Assembly (NCBI RefSeq): GCF_030272615.1
Contig: NC_081405.1
Coordinates: 24,911,272-24,975,271 of the forward strand
Direction of reading: 5' to 3'
Source of the DNA: Cryptomeria japonica
Taxonomy: Eukaryota; Streptophyta; Pinopsida; Cupressales; Cupressaceae
Length of the DNA stretch: 64,000 nt
Positions 23,577 to 35,510 of this stretch are shown one piece after another; the stretch's first letter is position 1, and every line of letters starts with the position of its first letter. Made by a program: the position numbers and the translations under genes. Below the pieces are notes generated by a model. That model was not told the DNA's origin and made no database searches. It saw nothing but the letters and a program-made list of their open reading frames with translations.

Positions 23577-24430
23577 TTTGATCAGATCTCACAAACTGAT
23601 TCAACTTTTTGCATCAATTTTTTTCGCAGATTGGGGACAGTATAAGGAGTGTTCAATCTGAAATTCAGATTTTTTGGAAGATATTTGAATTTTTTATGAT
23701 TTTTCATGAAAAAAATAATTTTGGGAGCAAATTAGCAAATTTTTTGGATTTTCTTACATTTTTGGAAAGGTCACAAAATTATAAAGGGGGTCTTTTTTTT
23801 ACTATAATTTTGATGCAAAATAATTCGTAAAAAATCAGATATTTATAAATTAGGGTTTGGTAACAATTTGACTAGATCTCACAAATGGATTGGAATCTTT
23901 GCATCAATTTTGTGTTGTAGATTGGGGATAGTATTAAAAGTGTTCAACCCAAAATTCAGATTTTTTGGAGCAAATTTGATTTTTATATGATTTTTCATAA
24001 AAGATTAATTTTGGGAGAAAATTAGCAAATTTTCTGGATTTTATTACATTTATGGAAGACTCTCAAAATTCTATAGGGGATCTGTTTTTTATGATTTTAA
24101 TTTTGATACAAAATAATTCATGAAAAATCAGATCTTTAAAAAATAGGGTTTTGTAATGTTTTGATCATATCTCACAAACTGCTTGGAATTTTTGCAGGTT
24201 GGGAACATTATCAGGAGTTTCCCATACAAAATTATGCTTTTTTGGATCAAATTTGAATTTTTATGATTTTTCATAAAAAAATAATTTTGGGAGTGAATTA
24301 GCATTTTTTTTGGATTTTCTTACATTTCTAGAAATGTCTTGAAATTATACAGGTGGTTTGTTCTTTATGATTTTAATTTTGATGCAAAACAATTTGCGGA
24401 AAATCAGATCTTTGGATTTGTCAAAAAATA
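23577..24430 (+). repeat. TatD leader: three tandem copies of about 290 bp
   Basis: Diverged copies start at 23577, 23867 and 24160, each with TTTGATCAGATCTCACAAA or a variant. Each then has a GCAGATTGGGGACAG-like word, a TTCATAAAAAATAATTTTGGG-like block and a poly-T stretch. The GCAG/GTAG words after pyrimidine runs look like splice acceptors. The copies are not coding. Confidence 0.85.
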
Positions 24431-25964
24431 TACTGTCGAAGGCCCCCTTTCACATTTGGATTTGGATTTCTAAAATTTACCTAATTAGTGTGCTTGCAGG
24501 TGGGGGTAATCTATCAAAACTACTAATCATTTGTTGCAGGGGTAATCTAGGTGTGTGTCTTTGGATTTTAGTCTAATTAGGGTCACATCTCTTTTTCATT
24601 TGGGTTTAAAGAACTTGTTTGAAGTGTTTGGTGCTCTTTGCATATTTTATGTTTATAACCCTAGAGATGATAACAAAAGTATCCTCTCCCCTCGCCTTCC
24701 ATTGGACCATGGGTGTAAGAGAAATTGTTATCATCTTCTATTTAGGTAGAAGGGCCTGCCTCCCGAGTAGCCCATAAGGCCAAGTGAGAGGGAACAACCC
24801 AAATGGTAATAGGCTAAAGCCAAGATCTTCTGTACCACTATAAATAAGTGTTTGTGACGAAAGTTGCAAGCAACAAGTGTTACATGCTGCCATAATATCA
24901 TTATGAATCCCTCAGTGTCTATGTGACACATAAAACCTTGTGGAGCGTAACCTCTACAAGACTAGGAGGCCTTCCTTAATAGAGCGTAACATGCTGCTAA
25001 TTATGGCCACTCGAATGGATGCCCTTACTAAAAACCCCTTGTTTTGGAAGCCAAAAACCTTCTAGTTGTTGGTACAGGAGGTCGAACCTCTAATGTCATC
25101 TCACTTTCTTACGGTTCTTAGTAGAGATACAAAGTTCACCATGGGGATGGGTGCTTGGCTTCCCTAGAGAAGTGAGTGTCATGGAGTGGAGCCAATGGGG
25201 TCAAGCATCTAAGTATCCACTTTGAATAAGCGTAGTTGGGAAACAAGTGAGATCCAACAACTATTGTCCTGACTAGCCTTAGGATTTGTGCTTGCATGTT
25301 TTTATTTCAAATCAGACAAATACCTTCAGACATTGTGTTTTCATTGTTTGTTGTGTTTTCTTGTCACTAAAAGTCAAAACATTGAGATATGGTCACATTC
25401 AACAACTTACAATTGGATAGAATTGCAAAACACTTTGAAAATCACGCTTGGGTTTACTTAAACTGCATCTGTATTCAAAACTAAGAAATTGCAAAAGATT
25501 TGTCAAGAGAAAAAGGACTTAAGTTTTAAGATTCAAAGAGCTTCTAAGGCTACTTCCTATAGGGCTTCATCATTTTCAGTCAACCAATATTGGTCACATG
25601 TTTATCCATCATTTCCCTTCATTTGCAATATCTCATACACATTTTTCAAAGTAGAGTCAAAATGTTGCTTTGTTGTCCTCATCATATCTTGCAAACTTAC
25701 TACAACATATCACTGAGTGGTTCCCGCATCAGATCTATCATCTTAGGGTCCCATTTGGTCATCTTTAGTCAAGATCAACTTACCTCATCAAGAGATCTAT
25801 CATCTCTTTGGAACCCATATCATACTTTAGATTCACACATATCTTGAATCTACACTTTTGGACATTGCAAGACAACCCTAGATTCTTGTCATCTCATTTC
25901 CTTTCTTGGTCTTCCATAGTCTTCACGTGTCATTACATCTTTCATTTTAGCCAAGGTCAAGTTC
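24431..25964 (+). other. TatD leader between repeat array and gag
   Basis: About 1.5 kb without a supported gene. Small ORFs (24555-24749, 25489-25716, 25590-25847) show no domain. This is presumably the untranslated leader of the element. Confidence 0.5.
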
Positions 25965-28523
25965 ATGGTTGAAACCTATTCCCAAAGGTCTAGAACAGAA
26001 GCCAAAGAAGCTCTAAGATCTCTCAGCATGAATACCTATGAGTTTGATGGAGACAAATTTTACAACCCATTTGACAATCGTAGTAATATACCAGACATGA
26101 CAATGAGAACAACAATGATAATAAAAATGTATCTATCACTTCTGTGGACATCGAAGAGAATATCATATATCCTGTTAGAGTATTGGGGTATTTACTTGAT
26201 TAATTAAACATTCTTTGTTTAATTATTTAAGTTCCCTTTATCTCTTTTACACTTAAGCTAAATTTAGGTGCATATAATTAATTATTATGTGCAAACCTAG
26301 GTTTTCCCTTTTTAGGGTTTCTTGACCTATTAAAGGTTGAGTTCTTTCTTTTCATTGTAAGAATCACATTACATATTTTTGTGAATATTGAGCTCTCTCT
26401 TTTTGAGCATATTCTCTGTGTTTTGTATGTTCTTCAGATTTTGCTTCATTGCTTCTCCTTGTAACAGGTTATTCGGCTTGCAGAAGATCTTCAGGCTCCT
26501 GTGGTGTTGTATTTTCTCAACTCCTATATATCCAAGGTTCAATATATTGGCTGAAGAAATCATGAGAAGAGATAGACAATATTTCTTTCAAGTCATGGTG
26601 CAAAGTGGAATAAAACTACCTCATGATTTTGATATGTCACAAATTATAGAAGAGGACCCAAATCATGAAAATCAAACAAATGCAAATTCTAGAGGACATA
26701 ATGGTGGTAATAGGAGAGAGAGTTTTGTGTTGAAGTCACCTTTATATTTATTTCAAAAACTAGAAGTTCTTTAAGCCTATGCTCATGCTAATTTTACTAG
26801 GAACTCTCATGAACAACCCCGCAGTCATCCTTTCCCATGGAGAAGAACTACCACTACACATGACGATGATAATACCCAAGATCATTCCAATGCATACAAT
26901 TACACTTAATCAAACATTCAAAATCATGACACGAGGAGACCCCATGTCATATTTGGGAGAAATACTCAAGATCACTCTTATGATACCTCTAATCCTTATG
27001 GTCATGACATGTATCAACCTAGACCTAGTGCTCCTCACTACAATATCATGCCAAGTGGTCCATATGCAAGCTAAAACTATGTCCCTCCTCCATATGAACA
27101 CATATATGATCAATACCATCCATATATGTATTATATCCCTCCTCCGCCTAGTGGCTTAGGCATGGGACTAGCTTAAAGAGAAAAGACACCACCCAAGAAT
27201 GACTTGCAACAACAAATCAAGGATTTGCAAAATCAAATGGCAAACATGAATACACCAAAGAAACAACACACAATAAAAGATATATGTCCTTACCCATTTG
27301 ATAGAACCATTCCAATGCCTCCATTTCCTCCACAGTTTGTGACACCAAAAATTGACAAGTATAGAGGCAAAGGGAATCCCAAGGCACACATAAGAGAATT
27401 TTTCACAGCTTACATTGAGGTAGCAGGAGAAGAAACATACTTGATGAGATGGTTCCCACAATGTTTAGGTGGACAAGCCATGGAATGGTTCTCCCAACTT
27501 CCACCTAGAATAAAATCATGGAGTAATCTAGCAGAGGATTTCATACAACACTTCTCATATAACATTGAAACATATGTGTCAGTAACCACCTTATGCAATA
27601 CTAAGTAGAAAAATGGGGAATCTTTTGCTTCATTCTTATAGCAATCGAGGAGAGGTCTTACTAGTCGATGCTCTTGTGATATTCCACAAAAATAAATGGT
27701 AGAAATGTTCACTAAAAACATTAATAAGGACATTGGATATGAGCTAAGAAAGGCTTGTTTGTCTACTTTAAAGGAGGTCATTGAGAAAGGATTGACAACA
27801 AAGAAATTCCTTATTGAACAAGGTGTTATTAAGGTATTCAAAGAGAACAAAGAGGAATCAAATGGGAAAGACAAACCCTGCTTTTGGAGCAAGAATAAGA
27901 ACATAGTTAATGATGGGGTAGTAGATGCAAATGTTGTAAAACCAAAAGTAACTTTCCTCGGTACAATTTCATCTAATACAATAAATCAAGTAAACACTCA
28001 AAGGCTATGAAAGCCTCAAAGGAAATACACTCCATTGGGAGATCCAATTGAGACAAAATTCAAGAAATTGGTTGCAAACAAGCTCATAACACTACCAGAT
28101 AATCCACCTTACGAACCAAAAGTGAAACCTGCATGGTGGAATGATGATGAGTATTGTGGATATCACAAGAGAAAAGGACACAAAACTAGCAATTGTCATA
28201 GATTCAAGGATATTATACAAGATCTATTTGACAAGGGCAACATAGAAGTTGATGGTCTTACCTCCAATGAGAAACATGTGATTTTTAAGGAGCAATTCCC
28301 TAAACATGATAAAGGAAAAGCCAAAACAAATAACAAAGCTAATTATACTAAGATGTCTTATGATTATGACTCGGCTGTTAACCATATTTCAATGGACAAT
28401 TATGTTTCTACCATTATCATAAAGGACAAAACTCCCAAAGGTTCTACTCAAAGGAGTAAAGTTGTTTTAAAAATAATTGGACCATCTTTTTCATCGTCCA
28501 AAGATGAAACCTCCTCAATGTAA
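25965..28523 (+). pseudogene. TatD gag with zinc knuckle
   Basis: Gag opens at ATG 25965 (MVETYSQRSRTEAKEAL). It shifts frame near 26095, is split by a solo LTR (26173-26528), and resumes at LAEEIMRRDRQYFF. A low-complexity stretch rich in His, Asn, Pro and Tyr follows (26760-27170). The Retrotrans_gag capsid (27204-27608) shows KAHIREFFTAYIE, GGQAMEWFSQLP and LAEDFIQHF. The last part has a knuckle-like CGYHKRKGHKTSNC near 28156-28200. Stops at 27606 and 28008 break the frame. The capsid is far better preserved than in TatB. Confidence 0.85.
26173..26528 (+). mobile_element. Solo LTR of 356 bp inside TatD gag
   Basis: TGTTAGAG at 26173 to CTCCTATA at 26528 is flanked by TATCC on both sides (26168-26172, 26529-26533). 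Removing the insert and one TATCC rejoins the gag frame from ENIIYP to the NILAEEIM part, which supports the boundaries. The TGTTAGAG start suggests Copia. Orientation is inferred from this start; the end is TA rather than CA, probably mutated. Confidence 0.85.
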
Positions 28524-29208
28524 TGTCACAACCCGTCGAGGTAAAGTCACCTTGCAAGGCATTCTATCTAAGACCACAACTTTATCATCTACCAAAAATA
28601 AGTATGACCTTGTAGATCAGTTAGGGAAGACACCAGCCCTAGTTTACATTCTTGAGCTCTTACGCATATCCCCCTCACATAAGGCCATCCTTGACAAAGC
28701 ATTGAGAGAGACCTCTGTACTCACTGATCTAAATGTGGACTAGTTTCAAGATATTGTTGGATACCTTTCCACTCCACATTGCCTTACATTCACAGAAGCC
28801 GATGATGCATCCATATGCCAACCACACAATGCACCTCTTCATATTGAAGCCTTTCTCCATAGGAACCACATAAAATGACTCTTGATAGGTGGAGGAACAG
28901 GTCTGAACATTTGTACATTGAATACTATTAAACAATTGGCATACTCTGGGCATATTGTGAATTCAAAGAATAAGATCACCATTAAAGCATATGATGACAA
29001 AAAATGTTCATCCAAAGGAATAGCCACCTTACCTCTGAGAATTAGGCCAGTCACGAAGGATGTGCTTTGTCAAGTCCTTGATCTATATCTCACATACAAC
29101 ATACTTTTGGGAGGTCCATGGATACATGAAATGAGAGCAGTACAATCAACATATCATCAATGTATCAAATTCCCTTATAATGAAGTTGAAGTAACAATAA
29201 AAAGGTGA
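28477..29208 (+). pseudogene. TatD protease region
   Basis: The first part (28477-28743) carries DLVDQLGKTPALVYILELL, the helix-rich stretch preceding protease, as in TatB. The protease (28882-29208) opens GGGTGLNICTLNTI at the active-site position, so the catalytic Asp-Ser-Gly is lost. The later block LTYNILLGGPWIHEMRAVQS aligns with the TatB LTYNFLLGRPWIHSMQA block. A stop at 28741 separates the two parts. It is probably inactive. Confidence 0.8.
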
Positions 29209-29251
29209 TCCAAATCCATTCATATATTATAATAACCCGTGACCAAGATCA

Positions 29252-30460
29252 GTGATAATAATTCCAATTAATAGAGAAGCAACTCCATCATCAGCACATG
29301 TGGATCCAGTTGCCTTGAAATATTCTACATCAAAACAAGTAGAGCTCAAAGAAAAAATGAAGGTTAAAGACATGGAATGTGTTGAGTATATCTTTCATGT
29401 TGATCAACTCCCATTATCTCCTAAGACATTTAGTCGACAGGAACAACCTACAAATAATTTGCAATATCAAGGAATTGGGTTTGAACCACCTAGTGTTGTG
29501 ACTACTAAGTCTAAATGCAAATCTCCTCTAGTGGTGCAAGCAACGCTTGATATCAATAGTCCTAAGAGTGGTTCCAACAAAGAATCTACTGAATATATCA
29601 CCAACCCTCTTGAGAAATCCTATAGCCTTACCATTTCATCCACTCATTCCATTTCCACTCCTCTCCTAGACTTGGAACAACAAGAATCACAAAAGCCCTT
29701 ACTAATTGGGGATAAAAAATCAAGCCTTGAAAGGAAAAATCTAAGAGTAAAAAGTAAAGAAAATTCCTTTAGTCCAAATCAAAATCAAAAGCTATTGGAC
29801 TTTGCACAAATCAAAGTCAAGGAAAAAAATCCCATGAAGAAAAAAGAACAAGAATTGATCTCCCCTAATATAAAATTAACTGGGGGCAAAATTTCTAAAA
29901 TTATAAGTCAAGAAGTATTCTTATTGATCCCGAGTTTCCATCATGTCATGCTACTTTCACTTCTTTTTGCAATCATAAGCCTTCATAACTCATCCACTTG
30001 TTCCACACATCCATTCCCTTTTGGTGATACATCACATCAATGGACCTTTAATGGAACTTCCTCGAAGGAATTTGTTGTTAAGGATGCCCAAACTTCTTTA
30101 GGTGACACGTATATAGGCGAACATAGTCCACACATTAGTAATTCTACCTTAGTTCCTTCATCAAGGAAGATAATCAAGGGAGCAATACACCATTTAGTCA
30201 AAGCATATCAACAAAGAATGAGTTGTAGCTATAATCATAAGGTAAAGCCTCACACATTTGAGGTGGGCAATTTAGTTCTCACAGAAAATCCTAAGAATCC
30301 GCAAGACAAAGAGAAGAAGGGAAAGTTCGAACCAAATTGGCTTGGTCCTTACGTCATCATAGAAGTCTATGGATCAGGTGCATATCTGCTTTCAACAATA
30401 GATGGAGAACCTTTGGAAGATTCGATTAATAGCATACACCTTCGCAGGTTTTACCCATAG
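29252..30460 (+). CDS. TatD ORF joining protease linker to integrase tail
   Basis: A 402-codon open frame. Its C-terminus (FEVGNLVLTENPKNP, KGKFEPNWLGPYVIIEVYG, HLRRFYP) matches the integrase tail of TatB, whereas the catalytic core, RT and both RNase H domains are absent. The N-terminal 220 residues are charged and low in complexity. A hydrophobic run, HVMLLSLLFAIISL, lies near residue 235. The simplest reading is a large internal deletion that fused the protease-RT linker to the integrase tail and kept an open frame. Whether it is translated is unknown. Confidence 0.7.
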   Translation: MIIIPINREATPSSAHVDPVALKYSTSKQVELKEKMKVKDMECVEYIFHVDQLPLSPKTFSRQEQPTNNLQYQGIGFEPPSVVTTKSKCKSPLVVQATLDINSPKSGSNKESTEYITNPLEKSYSLTISSTHSISTPLLDLEQQESQKPLLIGDKKSSLERKNLRVKSKENSFSPNQNQKLLDFAQIKVKEKNPMKKKEQELISPNIKLTGGKISKIISQEVFLLIPSFHHVMLLSLLFAIISLHNSSTCSTHPFPFGDTSHQWTFNGTSSKEFVVKDAQTSLGDTYIGEHSPHISNSTLVPSSRKIIKGAIHHLVKAYQQRMSCSYNHKVKPHTFEVGNLVLTENPKNPQDKEKKGKFEPNWLGPYVIIEVYGSGAYLLSTIDGEPLEDSINSIHLRRFYP

Positions 30461-31990
30461 CTTTTTAGAATATCCCAATATTTAAAAATACAAAAAACAA
30501 TCATAAAAATAGAAAAATCGTTACTTAGTGAAAACCTGGCAAACAAGCGCCTTGTGAAACAAAAATAAAAAATAAATAAATTGAAAAATAAAAAAATAAA
30601 AAAGAAATAAATCCATCCAATGGTGAAAACCACTTCGGTGGTGCCCTGGGCAAGTACCATGGTGAAAACTGGGTTACCGACATCATGTGTAGAGACATTG
30701 CTCCTCCCTCCTTTAGGATTCAATCTCATCCTTTCACTTTGCACACACTCACAACCTATACATCCATAATAAATTTACCCATTCCCATCATGGCTTGTTA
30801 TTGATCTACCTAAGATTGGTTAGCCATTCATAATAAACCTCCCTTTTCACCCTATCCTTCTGTAATAAATCAGGTCCAATCTACAACTGGGGCAAAAATC
30901 CTAAATCTAGTGATGTAAGTGGTATCCTGAGCATCACATGTTTTGAGGAGCATCATCTTTTCATTCCTCCTTCTTTTCGTGCACAATCCACAATAAAGTT
31001 CCGATCTTCTTCACAATAAAGTATCAGTTTCATGGATTTAGTCATTTTCAGATGAGACACAAGCAACAGTGGGATTTCAACAAATTAAATTTTTCAACAG
31101 ACTTTGGCAACAACATGGTTTTGAACATAATCGGTCCATTATCAGGATAACAACATTGTGACCAAATCAAACATGTTAGCATATGTGGCAAGAAACACAA
31201 CTAAATTGAGGATTTCATTGTATGTTAGTGTCAAGTCTTGGTTTTGTTTTGATTTCATATTTTAAGGTGACATGTCTTTTAGCTTTTTCAGGATGTCTCT
31301 ATTTAGAGATTCTATCTCTATGATGTCTTTGATTAGAAAGCAATGATGGGATATGATTCACCTACTATTGTTTTGTTGCTTGTGGATTATCTCTTAGTAA
31401 TTCTATGACTTGTCCAAGGATATGAGGACACTGTGAGTCTAGTATGAACTGGGGCATTCCTTGTTTGTGACTGTCTGATCTCCATGCAAATGGGTACTAT
31501 GACTTTCTGGGTTGAACCTATACCTCGATTGTCATAACCTATTTGCCATAATAAAGCTAAATGATGATAAAGCACAAGAAGGTCTTTCACTTCCATATCT
31601 TCTATTTTTCATCCCCCTTTTGTGATTGACCTCCATCGTCCTTCCCTGAGTTCGTGTAGCCCGCTATCACATGACAAGTAATGACACACCAAAAATATCT
31701 ACAATTCATGTAGTTTGCACCTACATCATTGCATGTTAGCATATCTCATTTCATACATACATATAGATATCATAATCACATCACATCTTGCATATATCAT
31801 TGGTTAGTATTTTCATTCTCATATAAAACATAAAATGCCAAAATAATAACACATTATGCATCTCATCCTATAAATAACCATATCATATCATTATCATACA
31901 TCCATCTGCATTTAGTACATTCACATTTGCATCATGAAAACATAAAAGAACAAAAACATATTTCATTTCATCATGTACATATTTGCATCC
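30461..31990 (+). other. TatD 3' untranslated region
   Basis: About 1.5 kb of AT-rich sequence with no gene I can support, and no identifiable purine tract or LTR end. It is cut at 31990 by the end of the TatE 3' LTR. Confidence 0.55.
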
Positions 31991-32745
31991 TGTTGATAAA
32001 CAGATTTGTCTCTCACAATTTATTTAACTTTTATACTCTTTAGCCAAAGAAATGAAATAAAAATTTCACCATATAATTGGAAAATCATCGTATTGATTAA
32101 CCTCTGAATTAAGGTACAACTCCCTTTAATAGATATTCAATCAGCTCCAAATTACATACAACCGATATTATACTTTTCACCAGAAAGTACAAAAAAGGTA
32201 ATTGTATTCACCAGTCAATACCAAATGAACACAAGAATTGATTCATATATAATTCTTCATGTAAAGTTGACAAACTTCACATGTACGCTAAAATAAAATA
32301 AGAACCTTAAAAGACGAATCTCATTGATATTTTCTGCACATATAGAGAGCTATGACAGATTCTTTCTGGAAATAGATTCTCACAGAAATCACATTTCAAA
32401 CACCAAACACACAGATTTGAAGCCAAAGATAAATTGTCATTTGATTTTCATTCATAATTGATCATCAAATTCCAACACATACATAAAGTATTCAGTCAAA
32501 ATTAAAGAGATGGTTTTTCAAAAACTTAGCGGGCACCCATAAAGTCATTACAAAGCTTATAAATAGGCCCTCAAACCAATAGTTCAACCAAAGGTAAAAT
32601 TAACTCCAAATGAGTTAATGAGAAACTGTCCTAACTTCATAACTAAAAATAAAAAGAAATCTAGACATGCTGACATAAAACTGCCAGCAGTGCTAGTCAT
32701 GCGGTCGATTCTGTTTCAGTCAGATTGCCCAGATTGCTATTCTAG
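31991..32745 (-). repeat. TatE 3' LTR, inner (R-U5 side) part
   Basis: Matches 57059-57813 of the 5' LTR. On the minus strand a TATA-like CTATTTATAAGC lies at about 32556-32566. It ends at the TCTAG duplication (32741-32745) made by ChrF. Confidence 0.9.
32741..32745. repeat. ChrF target site duplication, left copy
   Basis: TCTAG here is repeated at 47815-47819. The undisturbed site in the other TatE LTR is at 57809-57813 (TTTGG by drift), which confirms the insertion point. Confidence 0.93.
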
Positions 32746-34701
32746 TGATAGAGTTCACCTAGCCTGCTCAATACTTCACTAAGTTGATGTTGCTCAATTT
32801 CACCAACTCACCAGGCCTAGTTGCTTTCTAGACCTACAAGTCCTTCTCAATCTCTTCTAGGGCTTTCTCTTACTCACTCCAAGGTGTTTGCTTCAAGTGT
32901 CCTTGCTAGGAACCTTACCAATTTGTTATGTTTCCCATATGCTCAATGATGGCTTCTTGGCTCAAATTCATCAAACTGACCTCCAATGGTCTTGAGATGT
33001 TGCATAAGTGTAGAGGGTTCTTCTCTCATGTTTTTAGATGGTTTCAAGGTCTATTTGTGGTTTGTAATCCAAAGGTTTCTTACCGATTTCAAAAATTGGT
33101 CTAAAAAAGGTTACAAGGGAAAGAGCCCCAATTAGGCCTCCTAGAACCAGTTTTTTGAGGTCTTGGGCTAAAACGATCCAAAGGACCCCCAAAATAAAAT
33201 GGATTTTTTCAAAGATTCACTCAACCCCAAAGGATTTCAGTTGTTTTTGTTACAAGCTAGGGTTGTCATTGTACCAAAAGATCAACCTTTCAATGCCCGA
33301 TACAACCACTAGACTTATAGAATCCACAGGAGGTTGTTAAACCATGTCACGAATCTCCATGAGGGATGCTGGCCCATTGCCAACAATCCCCCTCCCAACG
33401 TCACTCGCCACAACCTACGTGATTCACACCTGTGACCAAGCTTTGATACCACTTGTTACAAGCTAGGGTTGCCGTTGCACCAAAAGATCGACCTTTCAAT
33501 GCTCGATACAAACACTAGACTTATAGAATCCACAAGAGGCTATTAAACCATGTTACAAATCTTCACGAGGGACGCTGGCCCACTGCAAACAATTTTAAGC
33601 TTCCAACCCTTCTTTGCATACACAAACCCCAAAATGAGAATTTCAAGGGCTTCTAGGCACTTGACTGGCAGCAACAAGTAAATCTTGTCTTTGGACCTTC
33701 AAATGGAACTATTGAGGCTTCCTCTAGCACAAGAAAACCTTTACTATCCTATTACAACTTCCCAAAAGCTTGGGACTTTCATTTACATTCACCTCTGCAA
33801 TTTATGCTAACTTTTCATCTTGCCAACTCTAGTCGAGTTGCTCCTGGGCTCGCCTAGGGAAAGATGCTAAAAATATCAAATGACACTTTCAGACCTTCTC
33901 CTTTCATATGTACATTTTACAATGGGTTTCCTACCATGTCCCAAAAGGCCGTGATGAACACACGGTGGGATTTTATGGGGCACCCATTTTAGCAAAACTT
34001 GCTAATTACAAGCCAAAACTAGCTACTTGTGAATCAAGTCACCTAAATAGTAGTAAATGCTAAAGAAAAAGCTTGAAAATGAAAATCCTACCCTACAACA
34101 CACTACTAAACCTCAATCCATCATTGGATTCAATCCATTAAACCTTCAAAGAATGCAAAAATTGACAAAAACAATGAAAAGTGGAGTCCAAAATCTTGTA
34201 TTTTGATTTTTGCTTCTAAAATCCAAGTACACCAACCTTGATAAATGTGAAAGAGAGGTTTTATATAGCCTTCCCACATGTGGATTCCTTCCATGGAATT
34301 GGGAAAGCCCTAGCTTTAATGCTAACCAAATTCACAACAAAAGTTGTCATGACAACTTTTTGCAGCTTTGTGCTTTTTCCACTTTTGATCTCTCCAACCT
34401 AAGAGACCTATGCCCAATCATCATGTGACATTTAAAACATTCCTAAGACCTATTTGACCCTCTCTAAGGCTTTTGACAACATTCGATACTTTTGACCAAC
34501 TAAAAGGCCAAAAACCTTCTAAAACACACTATTTACACAAAAATGCAAACCTAGGTAAAATGAACTCCACCTAGGCCTAAATTGACAAAATAATCACTCT
34601 TGTACCCTCCTAGAGTCCTTATTTACTATTGAATTGGCTAGGGTTAGTACAAGCCAAAATTTGTAAAAACAAGAAACTAGGACCTAGGTGCTCCTGTACC
34701 A
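32746..34701 (-). repeat. ChrF 3' LTR (contains a TRIM)
   Basis: Minus strand starts TGGTACAGGAGCACC and ends CTCTATCA. Without the 344-bp TRIM and its duplicated bases it is about 1.61 kb, as is the other LTR. The TATA-like sequence GCTATATAAAAC lies at about 34259-34269 on the minus strand. Confidence 0.92.
33248..33591 (-). mobile_element. TRIM: 344-bp miniature LTR retrotransposon
   Basis: Two 138-bp terminal repeats (33248-33385 and 33454-33591), each TGTT...GTAACA on the minus strand, flank only 68 bp. That spacer has a primer site, AGTGGTATCAAAGCTT, next to the 5' repeat (33438-33453) and a purine tract, GGGAGGGGGAT, next to the 3' repeat (33386-33396). Flanks are GTTTT (33243-33247) and ATTTT (33592-33596). 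The other ChrF LTR has a single GTTTT and no insert at 46695-46699, an empty-site control. It has no coding capacity and must have used enzymes from other elements. Confidence 0.93.
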
Positions 34702-34715
34702 TTCTCCCTAACAAA
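34702..34715 (-). promoter_or_regulatory. ChrF polypurine tract
   Basis: The minus strand reads TTAGGGAGAA immediately before the TGGTACAGG start of the 3' LTR, the expected plus-strand priming position. It is short and only moderately purine-rich. Confidence 0.55.
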
Positions 34716-34721
34716 AAGAGA

Positions 34722-35504
34722 TCATGTCACCTCTTGAGGAATTAGTGTTGGATCAATTCCAAGATTCTGGAACTTTGACTCCATCACCCATGTAGCCTCA
34801 GCATCATCCATACCCTGCCATTTAATGAGGTGCTCCCAATAGGCTTGATGCCTAGTCTTCTTGGCAATTCTTGAACTTAACACTTTCTCGACCTTAGGAT
34901 TAGGCTTGGCTGGTAACTGAAGGTTATGCACATCATTTGAAACCTCTAAGTGACTGCATTCTACACCTTGGACTGGCCCCTTGTATGCAACCAAGTCTTC
35001 TATGTTAAAAACCAGTGACAAACCAATGTCACTAGGTAGATCCACCTTCTATGCATTTTCACCATAGTTAGCTAGAATGGCACATGGACCTATCCTCCTC
35101 ATCTGCAACTTGTTTGGCACTCCTTTTTGTAGCCTTGCTTTGTTCAAGTGCGCCATTACAAGATCTCCCACTTGAAATTGTAGATTTCTCCTCTTTTCAT
35201 CAACTTTTTGTTTGATTTTGCTTGTGTTCTCCTTCAAAGGTTGCCTAACTGATTCATGGACCTCCTTCATGGACTGAGCAAATTCCTCTGCATATCCACT
35301 TCTGATTGCTACACTTCCTAAATCCCTCAACTCAAAAATGCCTCTTGGGTGCACACCATAGACTACTTCAAAAGGGCTTTTACCGGTAGTCCTATTTACG
35401 GTGTCATTGTATGCATATTCAGATTGAATAAGTACTCGATCCCATGTCTTCCCATACTCCTTGGTAAGGCACCTCAATAAGTTTCCCAAACTTCTATTCA
35501 CCAC
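34722..35504 (-). pseudogene. ChrF integrase C-terminus and chromodomain
   Basis: Frame 35504-35049 starts MVNRSLGNLLRCLTKEYGK, the end of the integrase core, and holds the GPY-type tail (LQFQVGDLVMAHLNKARL, KLQMRRIGPCAIL). Frame 35045-34722 ends in a chromodomain: VEKVLSSRIAKKTRHQ followed by YWEHLIKWQGMDDAEATW, with the aromatic and acidic positions of the fold. One frame break lies near 35046. The stop at the end is 7 codons after the chromodomain, about 20 bp from the LTR. Confidence 0.9.
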
Positions 35505-35510
35505 CTTGGT

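Larger units (their letters stand above)
22635..31990 (+). mobile_element. TatD: Tat-like element lacking RT to integrase
   Basis: Order on the plus strand: LTR, candidate primer site, long leader with a tandem repeat of about 290 bp, gag, zinc knuckle, protease, then a reading frame whose end matches the integrase tail of TatB. RT, RNase H and the integrase core are absent, so the element could not move alone. A solo LTR lies in gag. No 3' LTR is seen before TatE starts at 31991, so TatE either inserted into TatD or replaced its 3' end. Confidence 0.8.

Noticed and set aside
26779-27159. 126-codon ORF in TatD gag
   Set aside because: It is an off-frame reading of the His/Asn/Pro/Tyr-rich gag segment, whose true frame joins the capsid at 27204.
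29940-29990. Hydrophobic run in the TatD ORF as an envelope transmembrane segment
   Set aside because: There is a single short hydrophobic stretch, no signal peptide, and the ORF end is an integrase tail. The evidence is too thin.
6859-31990. TatB and TatD as a functional two-part element
   Set aside because: Their LTRs and primer sites are unlike, and both carry coding breaks. Only the complementary losses are reported.
30461-31990. Host gene or exon in the TatD 3' region
   Set aside because: Small ORFs there have no domain and the base composition is that of element untranslated sequence.
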